From contig NZ_CP026115.2 of NCBI RefSeq assembly GCF_009883635.2, forward strand, positions 4,030,001 to 4,094,000: a stretch of DNA of 64,000 bases, written 5' to 3'. Positions 16,611 to 25,775 of this stretch are shown here, in pieces. Each line of letters begins with the position of its first letter. Positions within the stretch are counted from its first letter, which is position 1. The position numbers and the translations under genes were made by a program. The notes beneath the pieces are model-generated. The model was not told the DNA's origin. It was given only the letters and a program-made list of their open reading frames with translations, and did not search any database. The DNA is from Pseudomonas putida (GTDB lineage Bacteria; Pseudomonadota; Gammaproteobacteria; Pseudomonadales; Pseudomonadaceae).

Positions 16611-17759
16611 ATGGCGCCACCCCCGGTAACTGGTCTGATCCTCTCTGGCGGCGGTGCCCGCGCCGCCTATCAGGTCGGCGTCCTCGCCGGCATCGCCGAA
16701 CTGCTGCCGCCCGGCGCGCACAACCCGTTCCCGGTCATCGTCGGCACCTCGGCCGGGGCCATCAACGCCGTGACCCTGGCCAGTGGCGCCACTCGCTTCA
16801 ACGACGCCGTGCAGCGCCTCACCACATTCTGGCAGAACTTCCGCAGCCGCCTGGTCATCCGCAGCGACTGGCCCGGCGTGGTGCGCCAGGCCAGCCGCTT
16901 CGTTGGCCACAGCTTGCTGGGCCTGGGCGGCCAGGTGCCGGTGGCCTTGCTCGATAGCAGCCCCTTGCGTGGCTTGCTGCAGTCGCACTTGGACCTGGAT
17001 GGCATCGGCCATTCCATCGCTGCCGAGCAACTGCGGGCAGTTGCCGTGACCGCATTCGGCTACGAAAGCGGTCAGGCAGTAACCTTCTACCAAGGCCGCG
17101 GCACCATCGACGCCTGGCTGCGCCACCGCCGCATCGGTGTGCCGACGCCGTTGACCATCGATCACCTGCTGGCCAGTGCCGCCATTCCGCTGTTATTCGC
17201 CCCGGTGCGCCTGGGCGACGAGTACTACGGTGACGGTGCAGTGCGCCAGTCGGCACCGATCAGCCCGGCCCTGCACCTGGGGGCCAGCCGCGTGCTGGTG
17301 GTCGGGGTCAGCGGTAACCCGCAGCGCCCGGCGGCGCCGTTGCCGACCCAGCGTGTGTTCAGCGGCCAGCAGCCGAGCCTGGCGCAGATCGGCGCGCACA
17401 TGCTCAACAGCACCTTCATCGACAGCCTTGAAGACGATATCGAGCTGCTGCAGCGGCTTAACCACCTCAGCCGGCTACTGCCAGCGCACCTGGATGCACG
17501 GCGCCTGGGGCTGGCGCCGATCGAGGTGCTGGTGGTAGCGCCCAGCCAACCGCTGGACGAGATCGCGGCGCGGCACCGGCGCGAGTTGCCGGCGGCATTG
17601 CGCCTGTTCCTGCGCGGGCCGGGGGCGACCCGGACCAGCGGGGCAGGGGTGTTGAGCTATCTGTTGTTCGAGGCCAGCTATTGCAGTGAGCTGATCGAAC
17701 TGGGGCGCCGCGATGCCCTGGCCAAGAAGCGCGAGCTGTGCCAGTTCCTGGGGATTTGA
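16611..17759 (+). CDS. Patatin-like phospholipase
   Basis: A 382-residue Ser-Asp dyad acyl hydrolase. The oxyanion motif SGGGARAAYQVGVL and the nucleophile elbow GTSAG (S47) are followed by the Asp motif YYGDGAVRQSAPISP. No signal peptide is seen, so it is cytosolic or membrane-associated. Directly downstream of the lpxL-type gene with a strong AGGAAGG ribosome site, which suggests a role in phospholipid or acyl-chain turnover linked to envelope synthesis. The substrate is unknown. Confidence 0.85.
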   Translation: MAPPPVTGLILSGGGARAAYQVGVLAGIAELLPPGAHNPFPVIVGTSAGAINAVTLASGATRFNDAVQRLTTFWQNFRSRLVIRSDWPGVVRQASRFVGHSLLGLGGQVPVALLDSSPLRGLLQSHLDLDGIGHSIAAEQLRAVAVTAFGYESGQAVTFYQGRGTIDAWLRHRRIGVPTPLTIDHLLASAAIPLLFAPVRLGDEYYGDGAVRQSAPISPALHLGASRVLVVGVSGNPQRPAAPLPTQRVFSGQQPSLAQIGAHMLNSTFIDSLEDDIELLQRLNHLSRLLPAHLDARRLGLAPIEVLVVAPSQPLDEIAARHRRELPAALRLFLRGPGATRTSGAGVLSYLLFEASYCSELIELGRRDALAKKRELCQFLGI

Positions 17760-17774
17760 TGTTGCCTTTGCCGA

Positions 17775-17852
17775 CCTCTTCGCGGGGCAAGCCCGCACAA
17801 TGACCGCGTAGACACAGATCCTGTAGGAGCGGGCTTGTCCCGCGAAGAGGCC
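17775..17852. repeat. Inverted REP pair between convergent genes
   Basis: CCTCTTCGCGGGGCAAGCC ... GGAGCGGGCTTGTCCCGCG plus GAAGAGG, a P. putida REP doublet between the patatin and MlaA-family genes. Its left unit lacks the usual TCCTACAGG end (reads GCACAATGA). Confidence 0.85.
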
Positions 17853-17860
17853 GGGCCTGC

Positions 17861-18688
17861 TTACTCGGCTATTTGCAGCTTGCGCGCCTGGGTATACACA
17901 TATCGCACCTTCTCATATTCGAACGGCGAATTGAGCTGCCCATAGCGGAAATTGGTGGTGTAGCGCTTGTCCACCACGCGCAAGGCGAAGATCTCCGGGT
18001 GATTTTCGCTGGCCTCGGCCACGTTCAGGTAATTGACTGCCTGCTCGCCGGCATAGTCCACCACCAGCCCGGTGGTGTCGCGCAGGTTCGACGGGCCGAG
18101 CACCGGCAGCATCAGGTAGGGCCCCTCCGGCACGCCATAGAAGCCCAGGGTCTGGCCAAAGTCCTCGCTCTGGCGCGGCAGGCCCATGCTGGTGGCCGGG
18201 TCCCACAAGCCCCCCACGCCGATGATGGTGTTGAACATCAGCCGCGCGGTGATCTGTGCCGAGCGCTTGGCCTTGAACTGCAGCACGCTGTTGAACAGGT
18301 TCGGCACGTCACCCAGGTTGTTGAAGAAGTTACTCACCCCGGTGCGCACGAAGCTGGGCGTGACGTACTGGTAGCCGCTGACCAGTGGCAGCAGCACCCA
18401 TTGGTCCAGGCGGTAGTTGAAGTGGTAGATGCGCCGGTTCATCGACTCCAGCGGGTCGTACACGTTCAGCGCTTCCAGGGTCGAGCGTTCGAACTCGCGC
18501 TGGTCGAGCCCGGGGTTGAATTTCAGTTCGCGCAGCGGGTCGACGAAGCCGTCGGCCTCCGGTGTCAGCGGCGCCTGGGTAACTTGCGGGTCGGCTTCGA
18601 CCACGCTGGCCCGTGGCGCGGTTTCCGCAGCCAGGGCATTGCCAGCGACGACGAGCAGCGCGGTGGCGAGGAGAAATTGGTTAGCCAC
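17861..18688 (-). CDS. MlaA (VacJ)-family outer-membrane lipid asymmetry protein without lipobox
   Basis: 275 residues. The MlaA core is clear: DPLESMNRRIYHFNYRLD, the pore/helix segment VRTGVSNFFNNLGDVPNLFN, GGLWDPATSMGL, YGVPEGPYLMLPVLGPSNLRD. MlaA removes mislocalised phospholipids from the outer leaflet. Here the N-terminus is a plain Sec signal (NQFLLATALLVVAGNALA, then AETAP) with no Cys for lipidation, unlike the classical lipoprotein. GTG at 18688 is used: it overlaps the upstream hydrolase stop by 8 bp and has GGAG 8 nt before it. Tightly coupled to the secreted alpha/beta hydrolase. Confidence 0.85.
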   Translation of the reverse strand: MANQFLLATALLVVAGNALAAETAPRASVVEADPQVTQAPLTPEADGFVDPLRELKFNPGLDQREFERSTLEALNVYDPLESMNRRIYHFNYRLDQWVLLPLVSGYQYVTPSFVRTGVSNFFNNLGDVPNLFNSVLQFKAKRSAQITARLMFNTIIGVGGLWDPATSMGLPRQSEDFGQTLGFYGVPEGPYLMLPVLGPSNLRDTTGLVVDYAGEQAVNYLNVAEASENHPEIFALRVVDKRYTTNFRYGQLNSPFEYEKVRYVYTQARKLQIAE

Positions 18689-19979
18689 GGAAGAACTCCA
18701 GCATGGCGTCGCTGTTGACGCGGTAATTGAGGTTGCCGCAATGGCCGCCATGGGGGTAAAGGGTCAGCCGGTCGCCGAACACCTTGCGCAGGAAACCGAT
18801 ATCGCCGGGGCCGAGGATGACGTCGTCGGCATTGTGCATCACGGCGATCTTGTTGCTCTTGTGCAGGTAGTCTTCCAGGGCATACAGGCTGACCTGGTTG
18901 ACCAGCTGCAGGATGCTGTTGCCATCGGTGCGGGCACGCCACATCGGGATCACCTGCTCGGTCATGTAGCAGTCGAAGTCGCATTGCAGGGCCCGCTTGA
19001 AGAACGGCGTCAGGCTGCTGCCCTCGGTGATCGGGAACTTCGGCGGAATGATCAGGCCGCGGCGGTTGATCAGGTCGGAGGTGAAGGCGATGTCGGCCGC
19101 CGAGAAGCGGAACGAGGTGCCGATGAGCATGGCCATCTGTTCGTTGGACAGGTGCTGTTTCGACTGCTGGAAGTCATACAGCAGGGCGTCGTTGAGGTCG
19201 ATGTAGCCCTTGTCCTGGAAGTAGCGGGTGAGCTTCTCGAGCATCAGCTCATAGAAGGTGGTGCTGCGGTCGATGCCCTTGACCTGGGTCTGCACCAGCT
19301 TGTCGAGGTTGTTGATCGAGGTGTACAGGTTGACCGGCGGATTGAGCAGCAGCACGCGCTTGAAGTTGAAGCTGCGACGGGTTTCGTCGAGGTGGCTGAC
19401 GAAGGCGGCATCCAGCGCGCCCAGGCTGTAGCCGGTAAGGTAGTACTCGCTGACCGGCAGGCGTGGGTGCTGGGCACGCACGGCCTGCATCACCCGGTAC
19501 ATGTCTTCGGCGTCTTCCTGGCTGACCCCGGGGGTGGCGAAGCGTGAGGCGGCGCTCATGAAGTCGTAGCTGGTTGGCGACGACAGCTGCACCACATGGA
19601 AACCGGCTTGGTAGAACAGCTTCTTGAGGTATTCGTTGATGCTGCTGGAGTAGGGCGCACCGGTACCGGCGATGAGGAAGATCAGCGGCGCCTCGTGGTC
19701 CTGGCGTGCCAGGCGGTACTTGAGCTTCTTCACTGCCCAGAAGTTGTCGGGCAGGGTGAACTCGCGCTCGGGGCGCAGGTTCAGGCTGTAGTCGGACTGG
19801 TTGATCTCGTCGTCGCTGGGCAGGGTCGGGCGCTGCTCTGGCGGTGTGGTGGCGATGGTCGCCTCGAACGGGTTGGTCAAGGGGTAGCCGTAGCTTGCGG
19901 CGTCGATATCCCGCGCCGAAGCGGCCGCAGCCATGAGCAGGCCGCCAAGAAGGGCGGCGAGGCGCCAAGATCGAAGCAT
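18681..19979 (-). CDS. Secreted alpha/beta-hydrolase of unknown substrate
   Basis: A 432-residue protein with a signal peptide (MLRSWRLAALLGGLLMAAAASA) and an alpha/beta-hydrolase fold: FLIAGTGAPY oxyanion strand, nucleophile elbow GYSLG, an Asp in MHNADDVILG and a terminal His in YPHGGHCGN. It overlaps the MlaA-family gene by 8 bp, so the two products probably act together in the periplasm, for example on outer-membrane lipids; this is inferred from context. ATG at 19979 has GGGGGA 4-5 nt upstream; a TTG at 20000 is also in frame. Homologues are sometimes labelled serine/threonine kinase, which the sequence does not support. Confidence 0.75.
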   Translation of the reverse strand: MLRSWRLAALLGGLLMAAAASARDIDAASYGYPLTNPFEATIATTPPEQRPTLPSDDEINQSDYSLNLRPEREFTLPDNFWAVKKLKYRLARQDHEAPLIFLIAGTGAPYSSSINEYLKKLFYQAGFHVVQLSSPTSYDFMSAASRFATPGVSQEDAEDMYRVMQAVRAQHPRLPVSEYYLTGYSLGALDAAFVSHLDETRRSFNFKRVLLLNPPVNLYTSINNLDKLVQTQVKGIDRSTTFYELMLEKLTRYFQDKGYIDLNDALLYDFQQSKQHLSNEQMAMLIGTSFRFSAADIAFTSDLINRRGLIIPPKFPITEGSSLTPFFKRALQCDFDCYMTEQVIPMWRARTDGNSILQLVNQVSLYALEDYLHKSNKIAVMHNADDVILGPGDIGFLRKVFGDRLTLYPHGGHCGNLNYRVNSDAMLEFFRG

Positions 19980-20168
19980 GTATTCCCCCAGAAGGATCAA
20001 GGTCGTGCAGTATGCAGGCTAGGACCACGGTTGCCGGGGCAAAGTTGCCGAGTGCGCTGGCCTTTGGTGTGCTTGTTATCTGCAACATAGCTGCAGGGTT
20101 GTGATTTTGCCTTACAACAGGGCTTGGGCGATCATGGATGATTTCGATTACCGCTATTGGAGAATGGG

Positions 20169-20537
20169 ATGTCTCGATCGCTGCCGGCCGCTCTATTACT
20201 GATGTTTCTGGCGCTCTGGCTCGCGGCCAGTTATGGCGTGCGCTATCGGTTGATGGAGGATGCACAGTGGGTTGGCCTGTGCGCGGTGCCAGGCGACTAC
20301 TGGCAGTGCCAGGTGCGTTCCTGGTTGGGGCTGGGCATTCACTTTCAGGTGATGGCCTGGGCCGGGTTGGGGTTTGCCTTGCTTGCCCAGGTCATTGCCG
20401 GTCGCGGCGGCTGGTGGCTGGCGGTGCTGGCGCTGGTGTTCGGCGTTCCTGCCCTGGTTTTGTATACCGCCAGCATTGCGGTGTTTGTGGTGGTGCTGGC
20501 GGGGTTGCGCCTGGTTCGGCAACCGCGCCGGGGGTGA
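20169..20537 (+). CDS. Small integral membrane protein of unknown function
   Basis: A 122-residue protein that I cannot assign to a named family. Three hydrophobic segments are visible (LPAALLLMFLALWLAA, FQVMAWAGLGFALLAQVI, WWLAVLALVFGVPALVLYTASI). A soluble loop between the first two has two Cys (VGLCAVPGDYWQCQV) that could form a disulfide. ATG at 20169 has GGAG 6 nt upstream. Alone on its strand, convergent with the GH17 gene. Confidence 0.65.
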   Translation: MSRSLPAALLLMFLALWLAASYGVRYRLMEDAQWVGLCAVPGDYWQCQVRSWLGLGIHFQVMAWAGLGFALLAQVIAGRGGWWLAVLALVFGVPALVLYTASIAVFVVVLAGLRLVRQPRRG

Positions 20538-20540
20538 CAG

Positions 20541-20559
20541 GGGCTGCTTTGCAGCCCCA
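20541..20559. terminator. Hairpin between convergent genes
   Basis: GGGGCTGC-TTT-GCAGCCCC immediately after the small membrane protein and before the GH17 gene end. A strong stem but no T-run on either strand, so it may only stabilise 3' ends. Confidence 0.4.
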
Positions 20560-20564
20560 GAATC

Positions 20565-22130
20565 TCAAGCCCTGCGCAGCCGCAAGCTCCGCCACAAGGC
20601 TGCGGTCATCAACACACTGACCACCGCCCACCCCCAAGCCTGCTGGTTCTCCAAACCTTCCCGATACAACTGCGGCAACACCCCTGCCCCGACGATAAAG
20701 GCCAGCAACGCCACCTCCGCTCGCCGAGCCGCCACCGGCCTCAGCAGGTACACCACCGCTGGCAATGCCAGCGCCACGCTTGGGAAGCTGCGGTAGCGCG
20801 GGTCGAACACCATCGCCAGCATGCTCACCGCCGCGGCAAAACCGGCAGCCAGCAACAGCCAGCCCGCCCAAGCCTGCAAGCCACCGAACAGCCGCCGACG
20901 CCAACCGTCACGACGGACCAAGGCAAGGGCTGCATGCATCAGCACCAGCAGATTCAACCCGGTCAGCACCACCGCCCACACCCATTCCCCGGCGAACCGC
21001 GCATGGGTGCGCATCAGCTCGCCCCACAATCCCAGGCAGCCTGCGCCAAATGCGGCCAGCAGCGGTAGCAGTAGGGCCGCCAGCGGTGTAGCGGGGCGCC
21101 CGGCCATCAGCAGCGTCACCGCCATCAACAGGGCGCTCGCCAGCAACCACTGCGGCCAGTACTGCAGGTTGCTGACCGGTCCTTCGAGTACGCCCTTGTC
21201 CTGCCGGTCGGCATCGTACAGCCCCCAATAGCCCCCCACGGCGCCCTCGCTGGCACGCTTCCATGGCTGGTCGAACGCTTCGATCAGGTTGTAGTGCCAG
21301 CCATTGGCCTCGGCCATGCTGACGAAGCCTCGAATGAAACGCGCTTCGTTGGCCCGGCTGGGCACGGCGGTCTCGCGCTGGCGGCCTTCACTGGGCCAAC
21401 CGGTTTCGCCAATGAAGATGTCCTTGGGCGCGAAACGGTTGCCGAACACCTGGCGCACATCGGCGACATGGGCCAGGGCATCGTCGATACTGCGCGGCTC
21501 ATCTTCCCAGTAAGGCAGCAAGTGGATGGTCAGGAACTCTACTGCTGGCGCCACCTGCGGATGTTGCAACCAGAACTCCCAGACGTCGGCATAGGTCACC
21601 GGCACCTTGACCTGGCTTTTCACTTTATTGATCAGCGTGGCCAGCTGCTCGCCGGTAACCTCCTTGCGCAACAGCGCCTCGTTGCCGACGATCACCGCGC
21701 TGACCACGTCCGGGTTGGCATTGGCGGCGGCGATCAGCGCGTCCACCTCCTTCCCGGTGTCGACCGGGTTGGCGTTGACCCAGGCCCCGAGCATCACTTT
21801 CAGCCCATGCTTGCGCGCCAGCGCCGGGATTGCCTCAAGGCCGGTCATCGAATAGGTGCGGATGCACTGGAATCGCTCGGCCAGCAACGCCAGGTCGGCG
21901 TCCATGCGCGCCGGGCGCAGGCGGAAAGGCTGGTCGAAGGGCGACTGGTCCTTGTCGAACGGGGTGTACGACGCACACTGCAGTTTATGCGTGGGGCTGG
22001 CAGCGTCGGGCAGCAGGACCGGCTTGCCCAGCCCGTACCAGAGCGCCCCCAGCCCGAGCAGGGCCAGCAGGCAGGCGAGCAGGTACAACGGCAGCAGCAG
22101 GCGGGAAGCATCAGGCATCGGGCGGTCCAT
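20565..22130 (-). CDS. Membrane-bound glycoside hydrolase family 17 protein (beta-glucan synthesis/modification)
   Basis: 521 residues. An N-terminal membrane anchor (LLLPLYLLACLLALLGLGALW) leads to a periplasmic GH17 (beta/alpha)8 domain (about 45-310). The general acid is in VIVGNEALL and the nucleophile in FIGETGWPSEG. The C-terminal half has about six membrane helices (from WLLASALLMAVTLLMA). GH17 proteins of this type occur in bacteria making cyclic or branched beta-1,3/1,6-glucans, where they act as transglycosylases. No glucan synthase (NdvB type) is next to it. ATG at 22130 is used; no start in the region has a good ribosome site. Confidence 0.8.
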   Translation of the reverse strand: MDRPMPDASRLLLPLYLLACLLALLGLGALWYGLGKPVLLPDAASPTHKLQCASYTPFDKDQSPFDQPFRLRPARMDADLALLAERFQCIRTYSMTGLEAIPALARKHGLKVMLGAWVNANPVDTGKEVDALIAAANANPDVVSAVIVGNEALLRKEVTGEQLATLINKVKSQVKVPVTYADVWEFWLQHPQVAPAVEFLTIHLLPYWEDEPRSIDDALAHVADVRQVFGNRFAPKDIFIGETGWPSEGRQRETAVPSRANEARFIRGFVSMAEANGWHYNLIEAFDQPWKRASEGAVGGYWGLYDADRQDKGVLEGPVSNLQYWPQWLLASALLMAVTLLMAGRPATPLAALLLPLLAAFGAGCLGLWGELMRTHARFAGEWVWAVVLTGLNLLVLMHAALALVRRDGWRRRLFGGLQAWAGWLLLAAGFAAAVSMLAMVFDPRYRSFPSVALALPAVVYLLRPVAARRAEVALLAFIVGAGVLPQLYREGLENQQAWGWAVVSVLMTAALWRSLRLRRA

Positions 22131-22327
22131 CGTCAGGCGCAAAATGTTAGATAGTAGCCCGGCGCCAAACCTTTGGCATGCAAGGATCGCGCAGGGCTGC
22201 GTAAGTCGATGCCGCTAATGGCACAGTGCTGTCGCATATGGGGCGGGTACAGGTCGCAGTGGGAGCAGGTCGACCTTTGTTGCAGGAAGATGATGCAATC
22301 TCCAAGACCTGACGAGGGGATGCTTTG

Positions 22328-23188
22328 ATGGCAACTTTTACAAGAATGCGCCGTTTCCTGGGTGTGGGCACCGCCCTGGTATTGGCCATGGGCGCTGCAC
22401 AGGCCATGGCCAAAGAAGTCAGCATTGGTTACGTGGATGGTTGGGCCGACAGTGTGGCGACCACCAACGTCGCCGCAGAAGTGATCAAGCAGAAGCTTGG
22501 CTACGACGTGAAACTGCAAGCCGTGGCTACCGGCATCATGTGGCAGGGTGTGGCCACCGGCAAGCTCGACGCCATGCTCTCGGCCTGGCTGCCGGTCACC
22601 CACGGTGAATACTGGGCCAAGAACAAGGACAACGTGGTCGACTACGGCCCGAACTTCAAGGATGCCAAGATCGGCCTGATCGTCCCCGAGTACGTCAAGG
22701 CCGTGAGCATTGCCGACCTCAAGACCGACAGCAGCTTCAAGCAGAAGATCGTCGGTATCGATGCCGGCTCCGGGGTGATGCTCAAGACCGACCAGGCGAT
22801 CAAGGACTATGACCTGACCGGCTACAAGCTGCAGGCCAGTTCCGGTGCGGCGATGACCGCCGAGTTGGGCCGCGCGTACGCCAAGCAGCAGTCGATTGCC
22901 GTGACCGGCTGGGTGCCGCACTGGATGTTCGCCAAGTGGAAGCTGAAGTTCCTCGAAGACCCGAAAGGCGTGTATGGCGCGGCCGAGACCGTGAACAGCA
23001 TCGGCAGCAAGGAGCTGGCGACCAAGGCTCCGGAAGTCGCGGACTTCCTGAAGAAATTCAGCTGGCAGTCCAAGGACGAGATTGGTGAGGTGATGCTGGC
23101 CATCCAGGAAGGTGCCAAGCCTGAAGCGGCGGCCAAGGATTGGGTGGCCAAGCACCCGGACCGGGTGAAGGAGTGGACGGGTAAGTAA
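22328..23188 (+). CDS. betX: Orphan glycine-betaine-binding protein (BetX-like)
   Basis: A 286-residue periplasmic binding protein of the OpuAC/ProX family. It has a signal peptide (RRFLGVGTALVLAMGAAQAMA) and Trp-rich motifs expected to form the cation-pi box (GYVDGWADS, AWLPVTHGEYW, VTGWVPHWMFAKW). No permease or ATPase gene is adjacent. In P. aeruginosa, BetX (PA3236) lies next to yjcH/actP as here and docks with the distant Cbc transporter; assignment rests on this synteny plus family. ATG at 22328 has GAGGGG 8 nt upstream. A REP pair follows. Confidence 0.8.
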   Translation: MATFTRMRRFLGVGTALVLAMGAAQAMAKEVSIGYVDGWADSVATTNVAAEVIKQKLGYDVKLQAVATGIMWQGVATGKLDAMLSAWLPVTHGEYWAKNKDNVVDYGPNFKDAKIGLIVPEYVKAVSIADLKTDSSFKQKIVGIDAGSGVMLKTDQAIKDYDLTGYKLQASSGAAMTAELGRAYAKQQSIAVTGWVPHWMFAKWKLKFLEDPKGVYGAAETVNSIGSKELATKAPEVADFLKKFSWQSKDEIGEVMLAIQEGAKPEAAAKDWVAKHPDRVKEWTGK

Positions 23189-23208
23189 AAACCTGCAGGG
23201 CCAGTTTT

Positions 23209-23264
23209 GGGCCATCGCGGATAAATCCGCTCCTACAGGGAGTGGGTTTACCCGCGAAAGGGCC
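23209..23264. repeat. Inverted REP pair (diverged)
   Basis: GGGCCATCGCGGATAAATCC ... GTGGGTTTACCCGCGAAAGG: two P. putida-type REP units with substitutions in both heads, between betX and yjcH. Confidence 0.75.
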
Positions 23265-23392
23265 ATCACTTTGTTACGCAATCGGTAAAACACCGTTGCA
23301 TCTAAGACTAAGGTCGTCTGGTTGGCGTCCAACAGCTGCATAAAGTAAGGGTGTGGGTTCCATCCCCTACCTGTGCTGCTAGGACAAAAACA

Positions 23393-23704
23393 ATGAACGA
23401 CAGCATTTACCTCTCGATACAAAACAGCCCCCGTTTCAAGGAGCTGGTCAGCAAACGTGAACGGTTCGCCTGGATTCTCTCGGCGATCATGCTCGGCCTC
23501 TATTGCGCCTTCATCCTCCTGATCGCCTACGGTCCTCAGATTCTGGGCACCAAGCTCAGCCCTGACTCGTCGATTACCTGGGGCATTCCCCTGGGCGTCG
23601 GCCTGATCGTTTCGGCATTCGTCCTGACTGCCATCTACGTGCGCCGCGCCAACGGCGAGTTCGATGAGCTGAACAAGGCCATCCTGAAGGAGGCGCAACA
23701 ATGA
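23393..23704 (+). CDS. yjcH: DUF485 inner-membrane protein YjcH
   Basis: A 103-residue protein with two membrane helices ([21 protein letters not shown] and [19 protein letters not shown]) and a charged C-terminus, the usual companion of the acetate permease. ATG at 23393 has AGGA 8 nt upstream. Its stop overlaps the actP start (ATGA), so the two are translationally coupled. Function is linked to acetate uptake by conserved pairing only. Confidence 0.9.
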   Translation: MNDSIYLSIQNSPRFKELVSKRERFAWILSAIMLGLYCAFILLIAYGPQILGTKLSPDSSITWGIPLGVGLIVSAFVLTAIYVRRANGEFDELNKAILKEAQQ

Positions 23705-25365
23705 TTCGCCACGCCAAAGCCCTGGCCGTACTGGCCTGCGGAGCCTTTGCACCCGCCGTGTGGGCCGCCGATGCCCTGACCGGCGAGGTGCAGAAACAAC
23801 CGCTGAACGTTCCGGCGATCGCCATGTTCGTGGCGTTCGTCGCCTTCACCCTCGGCATCACCTACTGGGCCTCCAAGCGCAACAAGTCGGCGGCGGACTA
23901 CTACGCTGCCGGTGGCAAGATCACCGGCTTCCAGAACGGTTTGGCGATTGCCGGCGACTACATGTCGGCGGCCTCGTTCCTGGGTATCTCCGCCCTGGTG
24001 TTCACCTCGGGCTACGATGGCCTGATCTACTCGATCGGCTTCCTGGTCGGCTGGCCGATCATCCTCTTCCTGATTGCCGAACGCCTGCGCAACCTCGGCA
24101 AGTACACCTTCGCCGACGTCGCCTCGTACCGCCTCGGGCAGAAGGAAATCCGCACCCTGTCGGCCTCCGGTTCGCTGGTGGTGGTGGCTTTCTACCTGAT
24201 CGCGCAGATGGTCGGCGCGGGCAAGCTGATCGAGCTGCTGTTCGGCCTCGACTACCATGTCGCGGTGATCCTGGTGGGCATCCTGATGTGCCTGTACGTG
24301 CTGTTCGGCGGCATGCTGGCCACCACCTGGGTACAGATCATCAAGGCCGTGCTGTTACTGTCGGGTGCCAGCTTCATGGCGCTGATGGTGATGAAGCATG
24401 TCGGCTTCGACTTCAACACGCTGTTCTCCGAAGCGATCAAGGTGCACGCAAAGGGTGAGGCGATCATGAGCCCGGGCGGCCTGGTCAAGGACCCGATCTC
24501 GGCATTCTCGCTGGGCCTGGCGCTGATGTTCGGCACCGCTGGCCTGCCGCACATCCTGATGCGCTTCTTCACCGTCAGTGACGCCAAGGAAGCGCGCAAG
24601 AGCGTGCTGTACGCCACCGGCTTCATCGGCTACTTCTACATCCTGACGTTCATCATCGGCTTCGGTGCGATCCTGCTGGTCAGCACCAACCCGGACTTCA
24701 AGGACGCCGCCGGCGCCCTGATCGGCGGCAACAACATGGCGGCGGTGCACCTGGCCGATGCCGTGGGTGGCAGCGTGTTCCTCGGCTTCATCTCGGCGGT
24801 TGCCTTCGCCACCATCCTGGCGGTGGTCGCCGGCCTGACCCTGGCCGGTGCCTCGGCGGTCTCCCACGACCTTTATGCCAGCGTCTGGCGCAAGGGCAAG
24901 GCCAACGACAAGGATGAAATCCGTGTGTCGAAGATCACCACCGTCGCCCTCGGCGTGCTGGCGATCGGCCTGGGCATCCTGTTCGAGAAGCAGAACATCG
25001 CCTTCATGGTCGGCCTGGCGTTCTCCATCGCCGCCAGCTGCAACTTCCCGGTACTGCTGCTCTCGATGTACTGGAAGAAGCTGACCACCCGCGGTGCCAT
25101 GATCGGCGGCTGGCTGGGCTTGGTGAGTGCGGTGACGCTTATGATCCTCGGCCCGACCATCTGGGTGCAGATCCTCGGTCACGAAAAAGCCATCTACCCG
25201 TACGAATACCCGGCGCTGTTCTCGATGGCCATTGCCTTCGTCAGCATCTGGTTCTTCTCGGTCACCGACAAGTCCAAGGCGGCTGACGACGAGCGTGCGC
25301 TGTTCTACCCGCAGTTTGTCCGTTCGCAGACTGGCCTGGGGGCTTCTGGCGCGGTTTCTCACTGA
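23701..25365 (+). CDS. actP: Cation/acetate symporter ActP (sodium:solute symporter family)
   Basis: A 554-residue permease with a signal-like N-terminus ([22 protein letters not shown]) and about 13 membrane helices. SSS-family motifs: [48 protein letters not shown]. It takes up acetate and other short monocarboxylates with Na+ or H+. Overlaps yjcH by 4 bp; a strong terminator follows. Expression is expected to respond to acetate, but no operator could be recognised. Confidence 0.93.
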   Translation: MIRHAKALAVLACGAFAPAVWAADALTGEVQKQPLNVPAIAMFVAFVAFTLGITYWASKRNKSAADYYAAGGKITGFQNGLAIAGDYMSAASFLGISALVFTSGYDGLIYSIGFLVGWPIILFLIAERLRNLGKYTFADVASYRLGQKEIRTLSASGSLVVVAFYLIAQMVGAGKLIELLFGLDYHVAVILVGILMCLYVLFGGMLATTWVQIIKAVLLLSGASFMALMVMKHVGFDFNTLFSEAIKVHAKGEAIMSPGGLVKDPISAFSLGLALMFGTAGLPHILMRFFTVSDAKEARKSVLYATGFIGYFYILTFIIGFGAILLVSTNPDFKDAAGALIGGNNMAAVHLADAVGGSVFLGFISAVAFATILAVVAGLTLAGASAVSHDLYASVWRKGKANDKDEIRVSKITTVALGVLAIGLGILFEKQNIAFMVGLAFSIAASCNFPVLLLSMYWKKLTTRGAMIGGWLGLVSAVTLMILGPTIWVQILGHEKAIYPYEYPALFSMAIAFVSIWFFSVTDKSKAADDERALFYPQFVRSQTGLGASGAVSH

Positions 25366-25381
25366 TACCCCTCGGCAATTG

Positions 25382-25407
25382 AAAAACCGCGCCTTGGCGC
25401 GGTTTTT
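25382..25407. terminator. Bidirectional rho-independent terminator
   Basis: AAAAACCGCGCC-TT-GGCGCGGTTTTT, a perfect 12-bp stem with T-runs on both strands. Serves actP (plus) and the DUF3309 gene (minus). Confidence 0.92.
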
Positions 25408-25419
25408 CATTTTCTGCGG

Positions 25420-25572
25420 CTAGATCATGCCTAGCAGCAATAGCACCAGCAGAATCACCAGTACCACGCCGACGATGCCGGACGGGCCATAGCCCCAGCT
25501 GCGCGAGTGCGGGAAGACCGGTAAGCCACCAATCAGCAGAAGGATCAGGATGATGATGAGAATCGTGGTCAT
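25420..25572 (-). CDS. DUF3309 small hydrophobic protein
   Basis: A 50-residue protein (starts MTTILIIILILLLIGGLP). It has two very hydrophobic segments separated by a polar turn with HSRSWGYGPSGIVG, the hallmark of the DUF3309 family, common in pseudomonads and often stress-associated. Ends LLLLGMI. A GGACTC stretch precedes the ATG. Convergent with actP; function unknown. Confidence 0.8.
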   Translation of the reverse strand: MTTILIIILILLLIGGLPVFPHSRSWGYGPSGIVGVVLVILLVLLLLGMI

Positions 25573-25775
25573 GACGGAGTCCTTGCGTGGTTGAGGGTCA
25601 AGGGCCTCGGACTGCTGGCCTCTTGTAACTTCGGACCGGTGCCGCTTGCGAAAGATTCCATTTGTGTACCGACCACCCGGTCATGCCCGCCCATTCACTA
25701 CCCTGATGAACCCTGCCTCTGGCCAAGGCCTTGATTAGACTCGTTGCACAACCTGTCAGAACAAGGCGTGCCACC

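Noticed and set aside
18681..19979. Serine/threonine kinase label used for some homologues
   Set aside because: No kinase motifs; a GxSxG elbow with Asp and His and a signal peptide indicate an alpha/beta-hydrolase.
23320..23350. Sigma-54 promoter before yjcH-actP (TTGGCGTCCAACAGCTGCA)
   Set aside because: The GG and GC elements are not separated by the required 10 nt.
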